Assembly: GCF_030272615.1 (NCBI RefSeq)
Contig: NC_081411.1
Coordinates: 37,390,640 to 37,454,639 of the forward strand
Direction: 5' to 3'
DNA length: 64,000 nucleotides
From: Cryptomeria japonica
Taxonomy: Eukaryota; Streptophyta; Pinopsida; Cupressales; Cupressaceae
The notes beneath the pieces are model-generated. The model was not told the origin of the DNA. It made no database searches and worked only from the letters and a program-made list of their open reading frames with translations. Below, one piece after another: positions 24,037 to 36,753 of this stretch. The translations under genes were made by a program, and so were the position numbers. Position 1 is the stretch's first letter. The number at the start of each line of letters is the position of its first letter.

Positions 24037-24211
24037 TGTTGAATGTGGAAACCAATATTCACATAATCACATAACTTTTGGGTCTTCACATTCTGGATCA
24101 CATTGTCTATAAAAAGCATGTTATTGTATGCATATGTATGAAAAATTATGAATTATATAATGCTCTACTCGAAAGTGGATGTAGCCATTATGGTGAACCT
24201 CTTTAAATTCA
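24037..24211 (+). repeat. 3' LTR of the short-LTR element
   Basis: Starts TGTTGAATGTGG and ends near AAATTCA. Matches the 5' LTR apart from the SINE. Confidence 0.55.
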
Positions 24212-24592
24212 ATGTCTCTGATTATTTAATTTTTTTTTTTATTATCTAATTTTTATTTTCATTTATTTTCTCTTTCTTATTTTACAATCTTGCCCAATTG
24301 ACTCTTTTTTTCTAGTGTTTAATAACTGGTATATAACTAATTCTTAGTTCTTCACCTTTACTCCTTGATTTCCTAATGGTCGACAAATAAACAACATGGA
24401 TTTATCAAATTCCATTATACACGAGAACAATTTTATACGGCTCACATATATGTGTGATTACCCACAATTGAAGAGATTCATAAAGAAAAAGTAGGACGAG
24501 TGTGAACAAATGCTGCTTGGTGGTGGTATTGAGATTTTATGATGAAAATCATAATCATATTTTCTTTGCAAGTGTTAGGTTAATTTTTTTGG

Positions 24593-24905
24593 GGTTATTA
24601 TAAATATAATAATTAATATTTACGAGGTATTATTATATACAAAATTGATATTATTCACTATTTAGAATAGAATTGAGATCATCATGATTATGATTATGCA
24701 CAAAATTCAAATTATATTAAATTGATAGTACGCAATTTTTGCATTGGATTATTATAAATGTAATAATTAATATGTAAGAGGTATTATTATACATAAAATT
24801 GATATTATGCACTATTTAGAATAGAATTGAGATTATTCATGATTATGATTATGCACAAAATTCAAATTATATAGAATTGATAGTATGCACTTTTATGCAA
24901 AATTG
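24593..24905. repeat. 154-bp tandem duplication
   Basis: TTATTATAAAT at 24595 and again at 24749. The two copies share AATAATTAAT, GAGGTATTATTATA, CACTATTTAGAATAGAATTG and GATTATGCACAAAATTC. AT-rich and non-coding. Confidence 0.7.
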
Positions 24906-25859
24906 GATTGTGTGCTAAGGTGGGATTTTAAATTTTGAGAATTTTATGCAAAATTCGCATTATGCAACATTGACACTATGCATTTTTTATGTCTCTGGTT
25001 CAATATATTTGTGCTTTTCTTTTCTTTTTGGGTTAATCTTGTAGTGGATTTTCTAGTTGAAGTAAGCATCCAATATCTTTAATTTGAAACATCAAATAAT
25101 CATCACATGATAAGAGAGAATCAACAATAGAAGATGATATTCCATAAAATAGGAAAATACAATATGATGATCATGTACAAAGATGATACTAAATGCCAAA
25201 GAAGCCCTTCTTATAAAGGCAAGGTGGGAGGAACAATTATATAGTATGTTTGCATATGTCATAATCTTATGCAATGAAACAACAAAGGTTATGACCTGGG
25301 TTTAAATGAAGTAGTTGTACATCAACACACCTATTTGATAATTTTAGACCATTTTTGGAGTGATAGATCTACAAAGCAACAGTTCTAATTTAGCTATTTT
25401 GAGCCTAAGCTAACATTTACTTCATATATTTAAGTTTGATTTTCCTATTCTAGTGATATATTTATTTTACTATCATGCATACATTTGTTGAATCACTGTG
25501 TTAACTTCTAGATAGAGATCATATCTATTTTATTCTAATTAAAATCTTTATCTGTTGCATATGACTTCGTAGTGGCATCTCCAATATAAATTGGCGTGTG
25601 GATAGATAAAAGAATAATAAAGTTCGGAGATTGCTTTCACTATCTTCATTTTTTTCACCATGTACACTCTATGTTTCAATGTATCACACTCTATTATAAC
25701 ATATCCATTGTGCATACAAGTTCATCATTTCTTTGTTATTTACATGATTGAATAACTATTTTTTGTACCTTAAACCCTCTTGTTTACAATTAAAATTATT
25801 ATCATGTAGGTACACTTGATAAACCACTAGTATCTTTTTTTGTAGATTCACTTTTTAAA
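24906..25859. other. AT-rich spacer
   Basis: No gene, RNA gene or clear repeat seen. Confidence 0.4.
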
Positions 25860-26575
25860 GTACCCATATTTAACACTAAATTTAATTTAGTACATAATTC
25901 TCTGAGATATAATAAAAATTATATGTCATACTCATACAACTCAAAATGGTAAAAAATATTTGTTTCTTCTCTTTTATCCTTTTCAATCCCAAGAGAATCA
26001 ATTGTGTGTCTACTTTCCTTGTGATACAATTTGATTTTGGAGATCACAAGTTCTTTTTCTTTTTTCTCTCTTAGTGCTTCTACCTTGGACTTCATTACCA
26101 AAGCAATGACCCAAGGTTTCATGTCAAGTTCGGTTATACTAATATCGTGTACCCCATCAATGAACTCCTTGATAGTCTCATCTGCCCTCTGTGGCTTGGA
26201 TAATATTGTGTCTCGAGAGAATACCCTCTCATACTAGTCTATTAGACATACTCTGTTATTTCATGGAATATGGTCTCCACATTTTTTTAGGTGTTTAGGG
26301 CAACACCAAACAACCTTGTGCATGCTAGATAGGAAAAAATGGTTATAATAGATTGTGATTCACCAATCTATAGATTTCATAGAGAAGTTACTAAACCCTA
26401 CCCCTAAATGGTTTTGGTGAATGTGTATGCTGGGTGATACAAATATCTAGTGTACATGGGCTCTACATTCATTGATTAGATAAGGCATATTGGTGAGAAT
26501 ACAATTATTCCCATTCTTAATTTAATAGATTCAGGTTCTCCTTACCTTTTCCATGCCTTGTAGTCCTTTTGAAAA
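25860..26575 (-). repeat. 0.7-kb dispersed repeat with a coding-like frame, copy A
   Basis: Repeated at 51540-52292 in the same orientation. On the minus strand both copies keep an open frame around MKPWVIALVMKSKV.A then REKKEKELVISKI and SLGIEKDKRE, which is highly charged and probably helical. Upstream in the same sense copy A continues RADETIKEFIDGVHDI. The frame is preserved better than the surrounding sequence, which suggests a former protein (transposon capsid-like or host), but I do not recognise the family. Confidence 0.55.
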
Positions 26576-27326
26576 CAAAAATTATCCTTGCCTTTTAGCT
26601 AATACCCCCTATTTTCCCTTCTTGAGAGTTTGGCTCTTACTAAAAATTAATAATTAATTCTTTGAATTTATTTTTTAGTTAATGGACACGTAGAGTCTTG
26701 GCATATTGAATTGGTTAGGTTCTTGAGGTAAAATTAATTACATTGTATGAAGTTCAATAGTTAGTTGTGAATATATCTCACAAAAGATTCATGGTCTTTT
26801 TGGTGGAGATTTTGTTCTTATTTTAGGGATAGAATGATGAGGAGGTGATGATAAAACTTGAGTATTTTAATGTGGTTACTATTATATTTGGAAGCACAAT
26901 TGATTTAATAGTATTGTTTCTTTATTGGCCTAGTTTCTTACCAAGCATTTTGTTCCTCTATAAATATTTAATAGATTTATTTGGATAGATGGCTATCGTA
27001 ATAATTCATTCTTACATGGCTAGGAATATCACAAAATTGCTTTCTACAAATATGTTAATATAATATTTTTGTAAGGATTTCATTATCAATAACAGTACTA
27101 TTTGTACCCCAAAAAGAGAAATATGTTTTTGAACAAAACATATAATTAACCAATTATTTCAAAATTATCTAAAAATTTAAAATTAGTTTAAGTAATTTCA
27201 TTTATATTTTCTATAATATTATTATTTTTACTATTAATGTCTTTTGTACACCCTGTAATTCCAAATCTCATTGTAGATTGTACTAAATATTATTCGACTT
27301 CTATAACACTTATTTGATTACATTTG
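26576..27326. other. AT-rich spacer
   Basis: No gene seen. Confidence 0.4.
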
Positions 27327-28569
27327 ATCTTGGGTATAGATAAATATTGATTTTGTTTCATTTTGATAGATATTACTTTACTTTTATAGTAATGAAATCA
27401 TCTATTTTATATGATGTATGGGTTATTTTTGTTTGATTTAATTTTGCATATGAATGATACTCATTGTATTATTAGTTCCTTCGTAAAATAATATGAATGG
27501 ATCCTTCAAAACAATTTTTTTTATTAATTTACTCAAAAAAAATTGAAAAATATTGAACAACAACCCTAATAAGAAGTGAAACTCTAATAAATAGTCACTT
27601 TCATTTTTTCTAGTAAATATAAAATATTATTAAGAAAGTAATCTCTACTAACCAACAACTTTTATTTAAATAAATTGATATTAAATCATAATGAGAAAGT
27701 AAACTCTAATAAAAAATCTCTTTTATTTGCATCAATCAATATCAAATCTTGATAAGAGGGTAAAATCTAATACTCAACGACTTTTATTTGCATCAACTCA
27801 TATTAAATTTAATAAGAAAGTAAACTCTAATACCCAAGTACTATAATTTTCATAAATTGATATAAAATTTTAATAAGAAGACAAATTATAATAACAAATC
27901 ATTTTTATTTGTATCAATTAATATAAAATCTTAATAAGAAGTCCAAATCTGATGACAAGGAACCACTAATGTTGACATAACATAAACCATTTAATTATAC
28001 TTTTTTCCTTTGGACTTGATTTAATTAGATTTTATGAACATACTTTTGTTCCACCCTTTTTTTCTAAAATTATTCTTTATTTTAATATAAATACAAAATA
28101 TACACACAAAAAAAATCTTACTAAAAATTACTCTAATAATTAATCTTTTTTTTTTAGCACCAATGATTAAGTCAAACTAAATGATACTAGACAAAATTAT
28201 TGAAACAAGTTGTATGGCATTATGATAGTAGATAAAATGCATTGTTGGCTGCATTTATTTATTAATTAGAAATTTGAAAAAAAAATTACTAAAAGAAAGG
28301 TAAAAATTTATTCAATCATAAAAATAAATGCAAAACAAAAAAGGCCAAACACAAAAAAAATTGGTATTATACAACCCTAATTTGATAAAAAAAAATTAGA
28401 ATACAACAATTTTTTTTAATTTTCTTATTAAATATTAGTTTAAATTTTACTAAATGATCTAATCTATATCGTTGGCCTCGTCATGGATATATTCTGGCAC
28501 CAACCTTTATCGCAACTTTTTCAAATCATTTTGTATTTTCTTAAACCTAAAATGCTTGACATTAATAAA
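27327..28569 (+). repeat. Upstream block of SDR unit 3
   Basis: Homologous to 6516-7140 and to the two parts of the unit 2 upstream block. Homology runs through ATCGTTGGCCTCGTCATGG and stops at ACATTAATAA (28569), which corresponds to about 14094 in unit 2, just before the promoter. The promoter and exon 1 of this copy do not follow. Confidence 0.6.
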
Positions 28570-30346
28570 TGTCGCCTACTGATTACCCTCCATTAATAAA
28601 ATTGTGGATTTCTTGGCAAATTTAGCCATAAATAGTAATGCCAATTTGTGGGATATAAGTATGGAGGAGATTCTGGCTTCCCTTCTGAAAAATCAGCAAT
28701 GAGTCTTTTTGGTTCTTCCTGAGTATGGACATCATCAAATTTTACTACCCTAATGCCTTGAGAGGTAAGCATGTTTGATGTATATGCGCAGGTGGTAATG
28801 ATGCTTTGTAGGAAACTCCTTGTTGGCTTTTAAGTATAGTTATGATCTCACATAGGCAGCAAGGGTGGGTACCTTTTATGGTATTAGGGTGGCGCCCTGT
28901 CAATAGTTATGATTTGGCTTGTTTACTCGCTCTTCTCTCGCACGAGTTCTTTAAAGAGTTTATTACCTCATGTTGTATGTAGGGAATGTGCTTTGGTTGT
29001 AATAAATCATGGTTTTTTGCGCTATGATCATGGTGGGGTAAGCAGTTTGTTATGTGGCATTGGTTGGGATATGAAGTACTACTTTTTCCAGTTGCCACCA
29101 TCATGCGAAATCTTTCATTTATGTTGTATCTCGCATGAGCTTTAATCTTACTTTAAATTCCTTCACTTGTAATCATGAAGTAGTGTGATTTGACCTTCTC
29201 ACATTTTTGGTGGGTGTTGTCTTTAAAAGCCGATATCATTTCTCAATACAACAGTAAAAATTTGGATTGATCTTGTTGGGCTTCTTCATATGTCGAGTGC
29301 TATTGCTCTTTCAAGATTTAGGGTCATTGTTCAGTGCCAGATTGAGGAGGATAATGAGATTCTGGGTAATAATTTTAAAATACCTGGAAAGATGTTTTGT
29401 TTGCTTACTCCTCAGGTGGATTTTGAGGTTCGTAGGTTGGTGGGAACTCTCTAGTTGCAGTTTGGTCCTTCTTTTTCTATCTCTGAGATTTTGTCTCCAT
29501 TCCTTACTGTTTGACATGACATTTTGCTTGATAAGGATTTACTCCAACTCTTGGTTCATGTGTTCATTCCTCCCTCAATTTTCTCCTGGGAGCTTGTTAG
29601 GTCTGCATTGGATAATTATCATTTTGAGCTGGGTTCTTTTATTATGGGGGCTTTCTTCCTTGTTCTGATCTGTTGGATAAAGGGAGGTGTGGGGAATTAT
29701 TGTTTGAGTTGAGAATGGGTTTATTATGTGATAGATTGGGGGACACTTTGAATGCATTTGAAATCTTGCTAGATTTCGTTCCCTCACAGTTTGTGGATAA
29801 AGCATTGGTGGTGCTTATGGGTTTACATTCTTTGCTATCTTTTGGTTTTTTGGCCTCAGCTCCTCCATGGCTGGAATTTCCCTTGCAAACTATCCCTCCT
29901 TCGAGCATGGATAGAGAGCCTCTCATTGAGAGCTCAAGTTCTTGGTTTCAGATTTAGCTATTTTATGCAGATATCTGTGGGATGATGTCTTTTTTATGCA
30001 GGTTTTGTAACGGTTGATATGCTTGATTTTTTGGCGAGCCTAGGAAGCTTTGATGCTACAACCCTCTTCTACAGATCATATATTATAGGCTAGGTGGTCC
30101 TCTCTCATGTTTTTTGTTGGTCATATGGATAATTATATGTATAGCTTTGAAATTCATGTAATGGGAGGGTGATAAAAATCAGACATGTAATTGGGTGTAT
30201 GGGGTTTTTAGCTTTTTACTTTTTTGGGCCACAACTGGAGGTTTTCTTGCGGGTTTTTTTCTGCCACCCTTTGAACCCGTTTGTATCAAAATTTAAAATT
30301 AATAAAATATAGTTTAGTGGCTTGCCCACTTTTATCGAAAAAAAAA
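28570..30346 (+). mobile_element. 5'-truncated LINE (non-LTR) remnant with poly(A) end
   Basis: Begins close to a short frame (28598-28702) reading KIVDFLANLAINSNANLWDI, like the end of the RNase H domain of plant L1-type ORF2. It ends at 30300-30346 with AATTTAAAATTAATAAAATA, a Leu/Ala-rich end and CTTTTATCGAAAAAAAAAAG, the typical tail of plant LINEs. In between are broken coding-like stretches (for example around 29256-29957) of unknown family. The 1.6 kb between the RNase H end and the tail is long for a LINE 3' UTR, so two elements may be fused here. No target duplication was found. Confidence 0.5.
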
Positions 30347-33300
30347 AGATATCTACAATCTTCTCTTTGGTATTCACATAAACCAATCTCACTTCTTTTG
30401 CTTCAACATTCTCTTTCAGAAAGTTATATTTGATAGAAACATGTTTAGTTTTAGAGTGAAATACTGGATTGTTAGATATATCAATTGCTGTCGAATTATC
30501 ATAGTAAATGATTATAGGTTCTTTGCATTTTATCTTTATGTCCTTCAACATTTGCTTAATCCATAATACCTGAGTACAATTAGTTGCTGCTGCAACATAT
30601 TCTAATTTTGCTGTTAATAATGATGTACAACTTTGTTTCTTGCTCAACCATGAAATCAATTTGCTACCAAGAAAGAATGCCCCGCCAGTGGTTCTCTTTC
30701 AGTCATCTACATCTCCTGCCCAATTTGCATCAGTGTATGCACATAAATCAAAATTGGCATCTTTAGGATACCATAAACCAAGATTTGTTGTGCCTTGTAG
30801 ATACCGGAAAATCCTTTACACTACTGATTCATGATTTTCTCTAGGATTACTTTGAAATATTGAAACAATACATAATGCATTCATTATATCAAGTCTTGTT
30901 TGTGTCAAATACAGTAAACCTCAAATCATAGATTTGTATCTTGTTGGATTAACACAAGTTGAATCATCCTTTAATGTCAATTTATCAGTTGTGGTCATAG
31001 GAGTACTTACCAGTTTAGAGTTTTCCATACCAAATTTCTTTAGTAGTTCCTTCAAGTACTTTGTTTGATATATGAATATATGCCTTTATCAGTTTGTGAA
31101 ATCTGCAATCCTAAAAAGAATTTTATCTCTCCAATCATAGACATTTCAAATTCTTCCTACATTTTATTAGCAAAGTCTTTACACAATCCATCTTCTCCTC
31201 CAAAAATGATGTCATCAACAAAAACTTCAATAACCAAGATGTCTTCATTAGTCAATTTGAAATATAAATTGTTGTCAGCATTACCTTTAGTGTAACCAAG
31301 CTTCAAAAGATATTTGTCCAATCTAACATACCAAGTTCTAGGAGCTTGCTTCAATCCATATAAAGCTTTCCTTAATCTGAAAACCATATCTTTATCATTT
31401 GTCAGTTAAAATCCATCAGGTTGTTCAATGTAAACTTCCTCTTCAAGATCACCATTCAGAAATGCACATTTTACATCCATTTGATATACTTTATAGTTCT
31501 TATGTGTTGCAAATACAAGAAATAATCTGACTGGCTCAATTCTAGCTACCGGTGCAAAGGTTTCATTGTAATCAATTCCCTCCTTCTGTGAATATCCCTT
31601 ACACACTAATATTGCTTTGTTTCTGATTACCTTACCATCTTCATTAAGTTTATTTCTGAATACCCATTTAGTTCCAATTACATTTTTGTCTTTAGGCCAG
31701 GGAACCAATATCCATGTATTGTTCTTTTCAATTTGTTCTAATTCATCTTTCATAGCTCTAATACAATGTTTACCTTCACATGCCTCTATAACAGACATTG
31801 GTTCAATTTGAGAAATTAAACATACCTCTTCATTTGGCAGTCTTCCTCTTGTCATAACTCCTTGATACTTATTCCCAATTATCTGACTTTCAGAGTGATT
31901 CAATCTTACATACCTGGGTGTGTTCACTTGTTGTTGTTCTTCAATCACTGTGAAATTCTCTAATGATGCCGGTGTGACTGGATTCACATTCTGTATCGAT
32001 GCACTCTATATAGGTTCATTTATGATAATCTCAACTGTCAGTTCAGAATCCATAGAGCTTGAATTTCCTCTAAAGTGTTCATCTATCTTCACGTTTGCAC
32101 TCTCAATGATTTTCTGTAATCTTTTATTAAAACATCTATATGCTTTTCTCTTAGATGAATAACCAAGAAATATTCCTTCATCACTTCTAGGATCAAATTT
32201 GCCTATATACTCATCTCTCCTAATGTAGCATTTTCTTCCAGATATTATGAAGTATTTAAGAGTATGAGTATTACCAAACCATAATTCATAAGGTGTCTTA
32301 CCGGTTTCACCTTTGATGTGAACTCTGTTAAAAGTGTAAACCGTTGTATTCACTTCTTCTCTCCAATACACATGAGGTAGATTTGCTTATGATATCATGC
32401 TTCTAGCTGCATCCAGAATAGTTTTGTTTTCCTTTCCACAACTCCATTTCACTGAGGTGTTCGGGGTGCTGTAGTTGTCTTCTAATTCCACTCACTTCAC
32501 ACAATGTATTGAACTCCTTAGATGTAAATTTAGCTCCTTGATCTAATCTTAAACATTTGATTTTCTTACCAGTTTCATTCTCTACCATTGCCTTAAATAA
32601 TTTGAATTTCCCAAAAGCTTATGATTTCTCCCTGAGAAAAGTAGCCCAACACATTCTAGAATAATCATCAATGATTAGCATAAAGTATCTATCTCCCTGT
32701 AGACTTCTTGTTCTTGCTAGACCACATAAGTCAGTATGAATTAAATCAAGAACATTATTGGATTTCTCAGAAATACTCTTAAAAGTTGTTCTAACTTGCT
32801 TTCCCATTTGACATTCCTTACATACCAGATTATGAGGTTTTACAATCTTAGGTAAATCCCTTACTGCCTTAGATGAACGAATCTTTATAATGCAATCAAA
32901 TTTCACATGACAGAGTCTTTTATGTCATAACTAAGTTTCATCAATATGTAGAATCAAGCATATCTTTTCATTGTTGTTCAAATGAAAGATATTAAATCTC
33001 TAGTCTGATTACCAATTGCAATCTCCAAACCAGTTCTATTCATGATTTGGCATTTGTCATTCTTGAATTGTAACTGAAATCCCTTTTCAACTAATTGACC
33101 AACACTCAAACGATTATGCTTCAAACCTTCAACATAATAAACGTTGTCAGTATTGTGCTTACCATCAAAAGACATAGTGCCTTTTCCTCTGATCAAACAA
33201 GCTTTATCATCCCCGAATCTTAGTAGACCTCCATATTATTCCTGAAAAGATAAGAATTTACTTTTATCACCAGTGATATGATGTGAACATCCGGAATCTA

Positions 33301-34465
33301 TAATCCATTCATCATTTTCTTCAATTTTAGCTTCCAGGGCCTGCTCTACCAATGTAATAGTAGGTGTCAGTTGATCTTCTTTTATTGCAACAAAAGCCCA
33401 TCCATTGTCTATCAATTCTTCATTAGAATCATTAGTAACATCTTCATCAACATAGTAACATGATTTGTCTCTATTCTTCTTAAATTTGTATCTCTAATAT
33501 TTAGGGTTAGGCTTATATATTCTTTTATCTTCTCTGAATCTTGCATGTCTATCGGGACATCTAGATGCCATATGACCAACTTTATTGCAGTTAAAACATT
33601 TAATTGGTGCTTTATCTTCATAGTTACTACCAATGGGACCTTTAGGCATTTTCCTTGCAAATAGTGCTTCAAGTTCTTCCAGTTCTTCATTTTCCCTCCT
33701 GATATCTTCAAGTTCTCTTGCATAAAGTGCTTTCCAATCAAATTTGTCAGATGATGACGATGATGATGATGCAGATGATGATGCTTTGAAGGATAAATCT
33801 ATCTTAATTGTAGCAATAGGACCAAATTCCTTAAGCTCAAATGTTGAAAGTTTTCCAAGCAAGGTATCTCTAGATACTGATGTATTAGGCATTGTTCTCA
33901 ACTTATTAATAGCAGTTACTTTCATTCTGTATGCCGGTGGCAATGCTCTCAAAACTTTAGAAATAATTTCATCTTCACTTAAGGAACCTACAGAACATTG
34001 TATTCCTAAAACAATTTCATTAACCCTTTCCATAAAAGCAAAAATTCTTTCATCTTCTTCCATTTTCAGATTTTCATATCTGACCCGAAAGCATTCCAGT
34101 TTTGCAATCTTGACAGTAGTATCTCCTTCATTCAATGTCTCCAATTTATCCCAAATAGCTTTAGCAGTAGATCGGTTTGATAATCCCATGATTTTTTGAT
34201 CTAAGAAGGCGCTCAGGAGTGCTTCTCTTACTTTGCAATCATTCTCTTGATCCTTACCCAATGTTGGTGGATTAGGTTGATTCCATGTAGGACCAACATA
34301 GCCAATCTTTGTAACATCCCATATGTCTTTTCCAATGCAATTTATATGTATCTCCATTCTGATCTTCCATATACTATACTTAGTTCCATCAAGTTTCGGA
34401 CTGTCCTTCCTGAAAAACTTAGTTGGCATAGAATCTCCTCAAGTTGTTAAACTTCTGCAAAAAGA

Positions 34466-34490
34466 GGACTTAGCTATGATACCAATTATT
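34466..34490 (-). other. Primer binding site of the minus-strand copia element
   Basis: On the minus strand TTGGTATCATAGC, close to the plant initiator tRNA-Met complement, right next to the LTR end. Confidence 0.6.
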
Positions 34491-34513
34491 AGGACCTGAA
34501 GGTATTTGAGAGC

Positions 34514-34531
34514 GGGGGGGGGGGGGGGGGG
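34514..34531. repeat. G18 homopolymer
   Basis: Eighteen consecutive G on the plus strand, inside the LTR end. Length may be unreliable for sequencing reasons. Confidence 0.8.
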
Positions 34532-34563
34532 TTGAATCAGTTGTCAATTAATTTCAACCCAAA

Positions 34564-35005
34564 TATAACTTAATCAAACTTGATACTTACTACCGGTAAA
34601 CCAAACTTAATGTCGGTTGACAGATTAGCAGTTATAATTAATACCGGTGAAACTAAATACATATAACAAAAAGAGAAACAACATACATAACACATAACAC
34701 AAATATTTGTACGTGGAAACCCCATAAGGAGAAAAAATACGGTGGGAAACCTTACCCACAATCAGATGATACTACTGCAGATAGTATATAACTTAATCAA
34801 ACTTGATACTTAATACCGGTAAACCAAACTTATTGTCGGTTGATAGATTAGCAATTATTATTAATACCGGTGAAACTAAATGCATATAATAGAAAGAGAA
34901 ACAACATACACAACAAATAACACAAAGATTTGTATGTAGAAACCCTATAAGGAGAAAAAATACGGTGGGAAACCTTACCCACAATCAGATGATACTATTG
35001 CAAAT
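34564..35005 (-). repeat. 223-bp tandem duplication within the copia LTR
   Basis: TATAACTTAATCAAACTTG at 34564 and again at 34787, with about 93 per cent agreement through GGAGAAAAAATACGGTGGG and CCCACAATCAGATGATACTA in both copies. It accounts for the two similar short minus-strand open frames there, which are not genes. Confidence 0.8.
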
Positions 35006-36753
35006 AGTATGTGTATACAAATGAGGTTTGCACATGCAAAAAAGCCAACCGCCTAGAGCTCACTGCTCAATCACAAAATAAGAGTCACATTGACTACAGT
35101 TGGATGATTAAATCCAATGATAATGCACTGCTCAAAGTAGCATCTCCAAGATTGGATTCAGTATCGGTTAAGCTCTAATAATCACCTTCAAACCTTCCTT
35201 GAACCTTCTCTATGGTCTGCTCATATGATCTTCAATATTCACACATACCATGTTATAATACCATAACCATATACCGTCTCTCTATACTATTACTTCCTTA
35301 CATCATCTCACAAATGAGATCTTACATATATACCAAAACCTAAGACCAAATGTGTAGGTCGGCTAATAAAGAATATTACAATTAAATCACTTATAGATAA
35401 GTCAAGATACGATGCATCATGTTGGCTCAATACAATTACAACAATATCCAATTGATTAAATCATCTCCATAACGTGTCGTGCTGATCTGGAATAGATAAT
35501 GCATGCTGGTCCATAACCTAGACCAATCTGCTAGTAACAACAAATATGTCAACCCGATTAGACCAATAACCAAACTACCAAAACTAAGTGTCCAAACCAT
35601 GTCTTCGACATAACTAGGTGATATTTAGATGATAACAAGTCATCCTCAGTGCCGGTGAACAATATAACCTGTCGGTGAGTGGTATACCGGTGACTGTGCA
35701 TAAGTCACTGAACTTGCCAGTGAACATAATGTGATAGTTCAACATAACCAAAGATCTCTAGAAGGATAAGTGTTGATAAGTGTTGACATCAATAACAAAA
35801 CCAATGCAACACATCCATAATACCAACAAACTATAATGCCCTATTAAAAGCAATACCCTGTTAGGAGTAACCTCAGTGGAGGATTTAGAATCCAATCTAA
35901 TGGATCCCTTGGTTAGAGGATTTGAATAAAATCTTGTTAGAGCTTACCCGGTTAGGGGATTTAACTGTTGTAATTGTTAGAAAACAACATGGGTTTGCTG
36001 ATCTGTTTGAATAGCACTACACTTGCTTGTTCAGATCCTTTTCATGCTCCTATCTACCATTACACATACTGCAGATACATTATCAGGTTCGGCAACCACT
36101 CTCTCACTCTCAACTACAAGTTTGTCAACACTCAAACAAAACAACTCATCGACCTTATAAACAAATCATTAGGTCGGTAACACATGACAAACCTAAACAT
36201 CTCATAGAGATTATAAACAAATCGGTTCAAGTATGACCATTGGATTGGATAGCAAATAAAATAGAAATCAATGCACGTGACTCAAGATATCCTTGACCAT
36301 TTCTTGATCACCAATTCATCGAACTCTGTAACTCATCACGTGATTTGCATTACATGCAATGAACTTGCTCATTCCCAAGACAAAAACCATTGTCTCTACG
36401 CGCCAAGAAACATTTAAAACATTCCTCATTCAACATGCATACGTGTCATAATCTTTGCCGTTCACCATTCGATCGTAATCTTCTTCAACTTCATCGGTTA
36501 GGATTTGGACTTCTTCTACAGGTAGGGTTACCGGTTCAACTCTACATTACATAAGTAATACCGGTTTCCAATACAAACTCTCGTACTAGTTGCATTGCTC
36601 TTTGCTAGCTCCTCCTACTGGTTGCATGACAACATATAACATGATTACAACATTATAAGCTGACATCAATCATAACTAGACATCACACCCGGTTTATTGA
36701 CATCATGACAACTTAACATATCATTAATGCAATCTTTAAGAAAAATGTCAACA

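Larger units (their letters stand above)
20247..24211 (+). mobile_element. Old LTR retroelement with short LTRs (fossil, probably non-autonomous)
   Basis: Two related ends in direct orientation flank an internal region of about 3.4 kb: 5' LTR 20247-20613 (including a SINE) and 3' LTR 24037-24211. A TGGTATCAGAGC primer site (tRNA-iMet type) follows the 5' LTR, and AAGTGAAAGAT precedes the 3' LTR. The internal region contains stretches of broken coding sequence that I cannot assign to gag, protease, integrase or reverse transcriptase. It looks non-autonomous or strongly decayed, with many breaks, and is old. Without the SINE each LTR is about 150-175 bp. Confidence 0.6.
30347..36753 (-). mobile_element. 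Ty1/copia retrotransposon, minus strand, 3' end missing (fossil)
   Basis: In minus-strand order: a long 5' LTR (about 36753-34492), a tRNA-Met-type primer site, gag with a UBN2-like domain and a CX2CX4HX4C zinc knuckle (about 34430-33500), integrase (about 33200-32400), reverse transcriptase (about 31990-31150) and the start of RNase H (about 30660-30350). The RNase H end and the 3' LTR are absent; a LINE tail abuts instead. The coding region is broken many times and the element is dead. Gag type and LTR length would suit a SIRE/Maximus-like lineage, but lineage is uncertain. Its outer LTR end lies inside the former intron of SDR copy 3. Confidence 0.8.
34492..36753 (-). repeat. 5' LTR of the minus-strand copia element
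   Basis: About 2.26 kb. In element sense it starts TGTTGACATTTTTC at 36753 and ends beside the primer site, with a C-run (G18 on the plus strand, 34514-34531) about 20 bases before the end, as in several plant copia LTRs. It contains a 223-bp tandem duplication and many ACCGGT words. The second LTR is missing, so age cannot be estimated. Confidence 0.6.

Noticed and set aside
33744-34199. Plus-strand 151-residue acidic open frame
   Set aside because: Shadow of the minus-strand copia gag region; the Asp run mirrors its Ser run.
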